Below are positions 1-4,510 of a stretch of 5,871 nucleotides of DNA, in pieces. The notes under the pieces are model-generated. The model made no database searches and was not told the origin of the DNA. It worked only from the letters and a program-made list of their open reading frames with translations. Origin of the DNA: Desulfobacteraceae bacterium. GTDB taxonomy: Bacteria > Desulfobacterota > Desulfobacteria > Desulfobacterales > Desulfosalsimonadaceae. Position 1 is the first letter of the stretch. The number at the start of each line of letters is the position of its first letter. The translations under genes and the position numbers were made by a program. The stretch lies in NCBI GenBank assembly GCA_021162325.1, contig JAGGYV010000209.1, forward strand, positions 1 through 5,871, in the 5' to 3' direction.

Positions 1-272
1 CTCAAATAAAAATTATTGGCATGATCGATGTGAGAGTGACCTGCGATAAGAACAGCCTTTTTCCATTTCACCCCGGCCTTGCGCCGGGTCCGCATGTGGG
101 ATTCGACGCTTTTCGCTATTTTTTTACCGCAGGAAGGATCAAAGATGAACATCTCATCTTTGTCCTCAAGAAAATAGGTATTGCTGACGATCGGCTCCAG
201 CATGAGGTGGCGGGACATCTTCCCCGAAAATAAGACAATACCGTCTCTGATTTTCTTAGGAACCGTTTTCAT
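1..272 (-). CDS. MBL-fold (metallo-beta-lactamase superfamily) hydrolase, N-terminal part, truncated by the window edge
   Basis: Ninety codons are visible from an ATG at 272 and the frame stays open to position 1, so the C-terminal part lies outside the window. Residues 79-84 read HSHIDH, the HxHxDH metal-binding signature of the metallo-beta-lactamase fold (His79, His81, Asp83, His84). It is preceded by the hydrophobic strand AVLIAG and by an N-terminal section (SNTYFLED, then MFIFDPSCG) that matches the first beta-strands of the fold. Family knowledge: these residues bind one or two Zn or Fe ions for hydrolysis of esters, thioesters or phosphodiesters, or for redox chemistry. The substrate cannot be inferred because the later metal ligands are missing. 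The start is supported by AAAAGGG at 280-286, 7 nt upstream. There is no signal peptide, so it is probably cytoplasmic. A promoter with an embedded operator-like palindrome lies about 210 nt upstream. The fold assignment is firm; the function is unknown. Confidence 0.85.
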   Translation of the reverse strand, partial: MKTVPKKIRDGIVLFSGKMSRHLMLEPIVSNTYFLEDKDEMFIFDPSCGKKIAKSVESHMRTRRKAGVKWKKAVLIAGHSHIDHANNFYL

Positions 273-310
273 ACTGGTGCCCTTTTACTTTCAGTTACTG
301 TTGATGGCGT

Positions 311-459
311 CGTAAAAAGTCCCATCTACTGCGTTGTAGCAGTTTTTCAGGCACTCAAGATACGACTTGTATAATTTCGAACCTGAAAAACCACTACGCC
401 TTGCCAAATTTTATGGGATTGGTGAAACTTTTACCTTAGCCATCCTGCTACTTTTTACG
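311..459. repeat. Nested palindromic intergenic element (MITE-like or REP-like)
   Basis: The ends are a perfect 10-bp inverted repeat, CGTAAAAAGT at 311-320 and ACTTTTTACG at 450-459. Inside lie CCCAT (321-325) facing ATGGG (413-417), and a 16-bp arm at 336-351 facing 382-397 with two mismatches around a 30-nt loop. No ORF of any size fits it. The GTCGTAAAAAGTCCCAT end resembles short palindromic repeats I recall from Desulfobacterales genomes, but this is memory and not a search. It could be a non-autonomous mobile element, a structured RNA leader of the downstream hydrolase gene, or a transcription-attenuating structure. The pairing is read directly; the mobile nature is inferred. Confidence 0.6.
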
Positions 460-480
460 GAAATATCACTGTTAATACAG

Positions 481-509
481 AATAGACCAATGACTGATAT
501 GTCAGTCAA
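481..509 (-). promoter_or_regulatory. Putative sigma-70 promoter for the MBL-fold hydrolase gene
   Basis: On the minus strand TTGACT (504-509, 5 of 6 to the -35 consensus) is followed after 17 nt by TCTATT (481-486, 4 of 6 to the -10 consensus). Transcription would start near 474 and run leftwards through the palindromic element to the hydrolase ATG at 272, giving a leader of about 200 nt. An 18-bp palindrome overlaps the -35 box and most of the spacer, which supports a regulated promoter. The -10 match is only moderate. Confidence 0.5.
491..508. promoter_or_regulatory. 18-bp palindromic operator candidate (TetR-type)
   Basis: TGACTGA-TATG-TCAGTCA is a perfect 7-bp inverted repeat with a 4-bp spacer, the size and symmetry of sites bound by dimeric TetR/AcrR-family repressors. 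It overlaps the -35 element and spacer of the leftward promoter, a position where a bound repressor would block RNA polymerase. No regulator gene is in the window, so the regulator family is inferred from the shape of the site only. Confidence 0.55.
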
Positions 510-568
510 TCACTAATTAGCAGATAAAACACCGAATAACAAGATAAAGTAAAAAATCCGTTTTCCAA

Positions 569-2821
569 TTAGCGACCGGGCTGAATTCCTTCAGACAAAT
601 CATTGCTCAAGCATACCTTTACAGGAACGCCATTTAGCGCTGCCATACCGCAGACCGCATCAATTGATTCATGATCAGTAATATCGTTGACGCAGACGCC
701 GGCATGTTGTTGTGCGACAGATAACCGGGTACCCGGACGGCTATGCCCCCATCCGTGGGGAATACTAATAACGCCGGGCATGATATTCTCCGTTAGTTCA
801 ACCGGGATTTCAAGTCTGCCCACGGAAGAATCAACGCTGATGATATCGTTTGCCTTAATGTTCCGTTTTTTGGCATCCAATGGATTCATTAGGGCTATAC
901 AGCGGGTTTTCCCCTTCATCATCAAGACAGGATAATTATGCGTCCACCAGTTCATGGCTCTAAGCTGTCGCCTGCCGATAAGCAGCATGTCATATTTATT
1001 ATCTTTAATCTCTGATTTGATGTTTGTTTTAATGCCTGTTTTAATTTTGGGGGCCGCAAAGAATTTTTCTTCCAGCCGCTTGAGATCACCCACCATCTGC
1101 TCTGGCGCGAGTTGAATTTTTTTATCCGGTGTATAAAGCCGCCCGGGTAAACAGGATTCAAGCGGCCCGAGGTCAATCCCGTGGGGCATTTTTTTAATCT
1201 TGCCAAGCGTAAGCCCGCGGCGTAACGGATTAAATTTTGCGCCATACGGACCCAATCGCATCAAGAGGCCCAAAAGCAGGTCGGGGCTGGTGAACCTTGC
1301 CATCGCCTGTTTAAATGGACTTTTCTCCAGACGGCAGGTAAGTTCCCGCACAATTTCCCAGTCCGCCATGGCCCCTTTTTTTTTACGAAAAACAGGTGCG
1401 CCATATTTTACGGTATTCCTGACGGCCAGGCCCAGGCATGCAAGATGATATTGGGACGATTCAAGATGACTGACAGGTGGCAGAATAATGTCGGCATGTC
1501 GTGTGGTTTCATTAATATAAAAATCCATGGACACCATGAAATCCAGGGATTTAAGGGCTTTTTCCGTGCGCGCGCTGTTTGGCGAGGAAAGCGCCGGATT
1601 CCCGGCCATGGTAAGAAGTGTTCGGACCTGGCCGTCTCCTTGTGTTAAAATTTCATCGGCAAGCGCAACCGCCGGAAGTTCCCCGGAAAATTCCGGCAAC
1701 CCGCGAACACGGCTGTGCCACCTGGCCAGATGTCCGCCCTGACCGGTCTTTCCTGTAAAGTCTACAAGGTCCACCGCCGGGCGGGAAAACATCAGGGAAC
1801 CGGGCCGGTCTATATTTGCCGTGATAATGTTTAATGCATAGATCAGCCAGGAAGTGATGGTCCCAAATTCCTGGCCGCTGGTGCCCATTCTTCCATAACA
1901 CGCGGCAGACGGTGCCCCTGAAAAGTCCCGGGCCAGTTGACGAATTTCATCTGCTGTAATTCCTGTGAGTCCTTCCACCCGTTCGGGTGGGTACCTGCCG
2001 GCTATATTTCTCAGGATATTATCCCCATTACAGAGAACCTTCATCCGGTCCATGGCGTCCCTGTTTTCTTCAAAAATCGTGTTGATCATGGCCAGTAAAA
2101 GCAGTGCGTCTGTCCCGGGACGGATAAAATGATGACGGCTGGCCAGTTGCGCGGTGCGGGTACGTCTCGGATCGACCACGACGATTTTTCCACCGCGATG
2201 TAAAACAGATTTAAGTTTTTTTCTAATATTGCCGGCAGACATCATGCTGCCCATGGACACCAACGGATTGCTGCCGATGATAAAAAAAAAATCGGTCCTG
2301 TCCAGGTCGGGAACAGGCAAAAGCGCCTGATGACCAAACATGAGATATGCGCTGACCATCAAGGGTAACTGGTCAACAGATGTCGTTGAAAACCGGTTTT
2401 TCGTATGCAATGCTTTTATCAATGGCAGCATATAAAGCAAAAACCCATAGTTAAACGCCGTCGGGGTACCCATATATACGGCCGCTGCATTATTGCCATA
2501 TTTTTTTTGGATCCCTGAAATTCTTTCTGTGGTTTCATCTAAGGCTTCTTTCCATCCCATGGGTTCCCATCTGTTTCCCACCCGTTTGACCGGATGCCGG
2601 AGACGGTCGGGATCTTCATGGATTTCTTTTAACGCCATTGCCTTGGGACACATATGTCCCTGGCTGAAGAAATCCTCTTTATCCCCGATGATCGACAGGA
2701 TTTTGCCGTGCTGCACCTTGATCTCAAGGCCGCACATTGATTCGCCCAATGTGCATGGTCGATAATATGTTTTTATTTTAGAGTGATTCGAATTTTTGTC
2801 CTGCAAATCTTTTGTTTTCAT
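569..2821 (-). CDS. Molybdopterin oxidoreductase, BisC/formate-dehydrogenase-like catalytic subunit, with an altered 4Fe-4S motif
   Basis: A 750-residue member of the Mo/W bis-MGD oxidoreductase superfamily; full length for a catalytic subunit. From the ATG at 2821, residues 23-58 carry the N-terminal cluster motif as C23-x2-G26-x3-C30-x27-C58, so the second Cys is Gly; the conserved Lys after the last Cys (CPK, K60) is kept. The central domain has VVVDPRRTRTA near 214-224 and IRPGTDALLLLAMI near 233-246, then AGNP near 406-409, all cofactor-binding landmarks. The C-terminal molydopterin-binding domain (about 610-737) has GRRQLRAMNWWTHN and PHGWGH. There is no Tat signal, so it is cytoplasmic. 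The substrate is unknown, and no iron-sulfur, membrane or NAD-linked partner subunit is nearby. The ATG at 2821 is chosen because AGGTGG at 2827-2832 sits 5 nt upstream; a TTG at 2860 would add 13 residues. A linker near 593-608 carries a fourfold tandem repeat. Family certain, reaction unknown. Confidence 0.92.
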   Translation of the reverse strand: MKTKDLQDKNSNHSKIKTYYRPCTLGESMCGLEIKVQHGKILSIIGDKEDFFSQGHMCPKAMALKEIHEDPDRLRHPVKRVGNRWEPMGWKEALDETTERISGIQKKYGNNAAAVYMGTPTAFNYGFLLYMLPLIKALHTKNRFSTTSVDQLPLMVSAYLMFGHQALLPVPDLDRTDFFFIIGSNPLVSMGSMMSAGNIRKKLKSVLHRGGKIVVVDPRRTRTAQLASRHHFIRPGTDALLLLAMINTIFEENRDAMDRMKVLCNGDNILRNIAGRYPPERVEGLTGITADEIRQLARDFSGAPSAACYGRMGTSGQEFGTITSWLIYALNIITANIDRPGSLMFSRPAVDLVDFTGKTGQGGHLARWHSRVRGLPEFSGELPAVALADEILTQGDGQVRTLLTMAGNPALSSPNSARTEKALKSLDFMVSMDFYINETTRHADIILPPVSHLESSQYHLACLGLAVRNTVKYGAPVFRKKKGAMADWEIVRELTCRLEKSPFKQAMARFTSPDLLLGLLMRLGPYGAKFNPLRRGLTLGKIKKMPHGIDLGPLESCLPGRLYTPDKKIQLAPEQMVGDLKRLEEKFFAAPKIKTGIKTNIKSEIKDNKYDMLLIGRRQLRAMNWWTHNYPVLMMKGKTRCIALMNPLDAKKRNIKANDIISVDSSVGRLEIPVELTENIMPGVISIPHGWGHSRPGTRLSVAQQHAGVCVNDITDHESIDAVCGMAALNGVPVKVCLSNDLSEGIQPGR
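998..1045 (-). repeat. Four degenerate 12-nt tandem repeats in the molybdoenzyme linker
   Basis: On the coding strand four 12-nt units follow each other: ATTAAAACAGGC, ATTAAAACAAAC, ATCAAATCAGAG and ATTAAAGATAAT. They encode IKTG, IKTN, IKSE and IKDN, a lysine-rich stretch just before the C-terminal molybdopterin-binding domain. Unit identity falls from first to last, as expected for an old slippage expansion that stayed in frame. Confidence 0.75.
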
Positions 2822-2826
2822 TTTAG

Positions 2827-2832
2827 CCACCT
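2827..2832 (-). promoter_or_regulatory. Ribosome-binding site that decides the molybdoenzyme start
   Basis: AGGTGG lies 5 nt before the ATG at 2821. The upstream in-frame TTG at 2860 has no comparable purine-rich site, so translation most likely starts at 2821. Confidence 0.7.
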
Positions 2833-2838
2833 GGTTTT

Positions 2839-2868
2839 TGGCGTCCCATTGATATGGCAATGACGCCA
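2839..2868 (-). promoter_or_regulatory. Leader hairpin upstream of the molybdoenzyme gene
   Basis: TGGCGTC (2839-2845) and GACGCCA (2862-2868) form a 7-bp stem. CCAT and ATGG (2846-2849 and 2854-2857) extend it around a TGAT loop, with a four-base bulge on one side. In the leftward transcript it would sit at the very 5' end of the mRNA and just before the ribosome-binding site. The CCTGG at its 5' flank could alternatively pair with the CCAGG that overlaps the ribosome-binding site. A role in translation control or mRNA stability is inference. Confidence 0.4.
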
Positions 2869-2877
2869 GGATTTATT

Positions 2878-2906
2878 TTTATCCCTGATTTTGACGAGTT
2901 TGTCAC
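2878..2906 (-). promoter_or_regulatory. Putative sigma-70 promoter for the molybdoenzyme gene
   Basis: On the minus strand GTGACA (2901-2906, 5 of 6) is spaced 17 nt from GATAAA (2878-2883, 4 of 6). It lies in the 104-nt gap after the lnt stop, with an expected transcript start near 2871 and a 50-nt leader. I see no intrinsic terminator for lnt in this gap, so read-through from lnt is also possible. Confidence 0.45.
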
Positions 2907-2925
2907 CATTTGCTGCGAAAAAGTA

Positions 2926-4482
2926 TTACAGGAATTTTTTAAACAAAATGCCCTGAAAAAAACATAGGGCCAAAACAATAAATATACACAATTTTGCAAA
3001 CAAATCCCCGTGCCGGCAATAAAAAGTTATTCCTTTTGTAAACCACGGCCGGTAAATCCGGTAACCCTGATCAAACGGCTGAATCTGACTGACAATTTTA
3101 CCGGTATTATCGACAAATCCGGAAATGCCGGTATTAGACGATCGAGCAATGGGTCTTCGGCATTCAACTGCCCGAAACACGGCCATAGAAAAATGCTGCT
3201 GGTGTTCACTGGTTTTGCCGAACCAGGCATCATTGGACATATTAACGATAAAATCAGCACCCCGATTGACCAAATCCCGCGTGAGTTCCGGAAATAATAC
3301 TTCAAAGCAGATTAATGCACCGAACCGGCCGAATGGGTCATTGAACACGACCGGTTCAATGCCGGGCGAGTATTGTCGGGGTGCTGAATACCTGAGTTTC
3401 AGTACATCCATAAATCCTAATGGAAAATATTCGCCAAACGGCAGCAGATGAATTTTATTGTAAATATTTAGTATTTTGCCGTCGTTGATCTGATACGCTG
3501 AGTTATAAAATGTATAATTTCCAGGCGATCCAGTATATCGGGGGCCCCCGGTCACCAAAGTGGCGTTGTATTGTTTAAAAAGTTGTTTAATTGAATACGG
3601 AATCTGTTGTTCCAGATAGAAAGGCACGGTAGTTTCAGGCCAGACAACGATGGCTGCGCCGTCCTTTAATGCATTTTCACTGAGTTCCAGCAGCATTGAT
3701 AAAATATCCTGCCATTTCTTCTTGTCCCATTTTTCCGCCTGGGAAACACTTATCTGAATAACGGCAATTGACCTGGTGTCTGTAGCGTAAGCTGTTTTTA
3801 TCTTAGATTCCGGTTTTATCATAGATTCCGGAGCTGAGAGTTGTGAAAGGCGGACACTGCCGTAAATCAGGAAGGCATTGATCAGGATAATGGGCAAAAA
3901 TAAAATCGCAGTCACTTTTTTTCTGTCTGAAAAATTTGTAATGGTAAAAAAGATTGCGATATTTGTCAGCACAATGAGAAATGAAATGCCGTAAACTCCG
4001 GCGACATCCGCAATTTGAATCACGGTAAGCCAGGAATATTGGGAATGACCGAGAAAAGACCAGGGCATTCCGGATAAAAAATGGGCACGGCAAAACTCCA
4101 TCCCTGTCCATAAACAGGAAACAGCCAGCGCTTTTACGACAAGAGGCATTCTCATCTTTATGAATCGGTTGGCACCATAAGAAAATACGGCGAAATAGAA
4201 TCCGATTCCTGCGGCGAATACCACGACCATGAATAAGAGGCTGACTAAAAACCCTGCGCTGCTGTTAAAATACAAGGCATGAAATACCCAATAGCCCACG
4301 CCGATTGAATGGACGGCCCCGAAAAGCCACCCCAAAAAAAGGGCATTTTTAGGGCTGCCATCTAAAATTGCGAAAAAGAGCGGGACCAGTCCCACCCATG
4401 CCAGGGGCCATAGTCCTGCTTTTGGGAAAATAAGGATACAGACAACAGCGGATAAAAGTGTGAGTGATATTTTTTTTATTAT
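2926..4482 (-). CDS. lnt: Apolipoprotein N-acyltransferase
   Basis: Lnt moves an acyl chain from a phospholipid to the N-terminal cysteine of lipoproteins in the inner membrane, the last step of lipoprotein maturation after Lgt and LspA. The proposed product has 518 residues, close to the 512 of the E. coli enzyme. A multi-pass membrane domain covers about residues 5-210, followed by a periplasmic nitrilase-type domain (about 237-475) and a C-terminal membrane helix (about 495-515). The catalytic triad is visible: Glu283 (WPETT), Lys343 (YNKIHLLPFGEYFP) and Cys392 (ICFE). The first canonical start, GTG at 4395, would give 489 residues and cut off the first helix and the family-typical FPKAGLWPLAW. 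The frame upstream of that GTG is open, reads Lnt-like and has no ATG, GTG or TTG, so ATA at 4482 (or 4479) behind AAAGGA is proposed. It follows the HEAT gene by 28 nt. Identity is certain; the start is not. Confidence 0.93.
   Translation of the reverse strand: MIKKISLTLLSAVVCILIFPKAGLWPLAWVGLVPLFFAILDGSPKNALFLGWLFGAVHSIGVGYWVFHALYFNSSAGFLVSLLFMVVVFAAGIGFYFAVFSYGANRFIKMRMPLVVKALAVSCLWTGMEFCRAHFLSGMPWSFLGHSQYSWLTVIQIADVAGVYGISFLIVLTNIAIFFTITNFSDRKKVTAILFLPIILINAFLIYGSVRLSQLSAPESMIKPESKIKTAYATDTRSIAVIQISVSQAEKWDKKKWQDILSMLLELSENALKDGAAIVVWPETTVPFYLEQQIPYSIKQLFKQYNATLVTGGPRYTGSPGNYTFYNSAYQINDGKILNIYNKIHLLPFGEYFPLGFMDVLKLRYSAPRQYSPGIEPVVFNDPFGRFGALICFEVLFPELTRDLVNRGADFIVNMSNDAWFGKTSEHQQHFSMAVFRAVECRRPIARSSNTGISGFVDNTGKIVSQIQPFDQGYRIYRPWFTKGITFYCRHGDLFAKLCIFIVLALCFFQGILFKKFL
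3796..3831 (-). repeat. 18-bp tandem duplication inside lnt
   Basis: Two adjacent 18-bp units (3796-3813 and 3814-3831) differ at one base. They encode PESMIK and PESKIK in the linker between the membrane domain and the nitrilase domain. The length keeps the frame and the near-identity points to a recent duplication by slippage. Confidence 0.85.
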
Positions 4483-4487
4483 GGGGA

Positions 4488-4493
4488 TCCTTT
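4488..4493 (-). promoter_or_regulatory. Ribosome-binding site of lnt
   Basis: AAAGGA is the only good Shine-Dalgarno match between the HEAT stop and the lnt coding frame. It is 5 nt from the ATA at 4482 and 8 nt from the ATA at 4479, but about 90 nt from the first GTG. It therefore supports initiation at a non-canonical codon. Confidence 0.55.
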
Positions 4494-4510
4494 ATTGGGA
4501 TGTTTTCTGA

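Noticed and set aside
21..233. Forward-strand 70-codon ORF
   Set aside because: It is antisense to the MBL-fold hydrolase, whose reverse frame gives a recognisable HSHIDH motif and a good ribosome-binding site.
551..568. Terminator after the molybdoenzyme gene
   Set aside because: Only a 4-bp A/T stem around TCCG is visible before the T-rich stretch, too weak to call.
2822..2860. TTG at 2860 as start of the molybdoenzyme
   Set aside because: It has no Shine-Dalgarno match and overlaps the leader hairpin, while the ATG at 2821 has AGGTGG at ideal spacing.
2839..2880. Forward-strand terminator (stem followed by a T-rich run)
   Set aside because: No gene reads rightwards here; on the transcribed minus strand the stem is followed by AAAA and not by U.
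4393..4395. GTG at 4395 as start of lnt
   Set aside because: It would remove the first membrane helix and the FPKAGLWPLAW motif encoded in frame upstream, and no ribosome-binding site precedes it.
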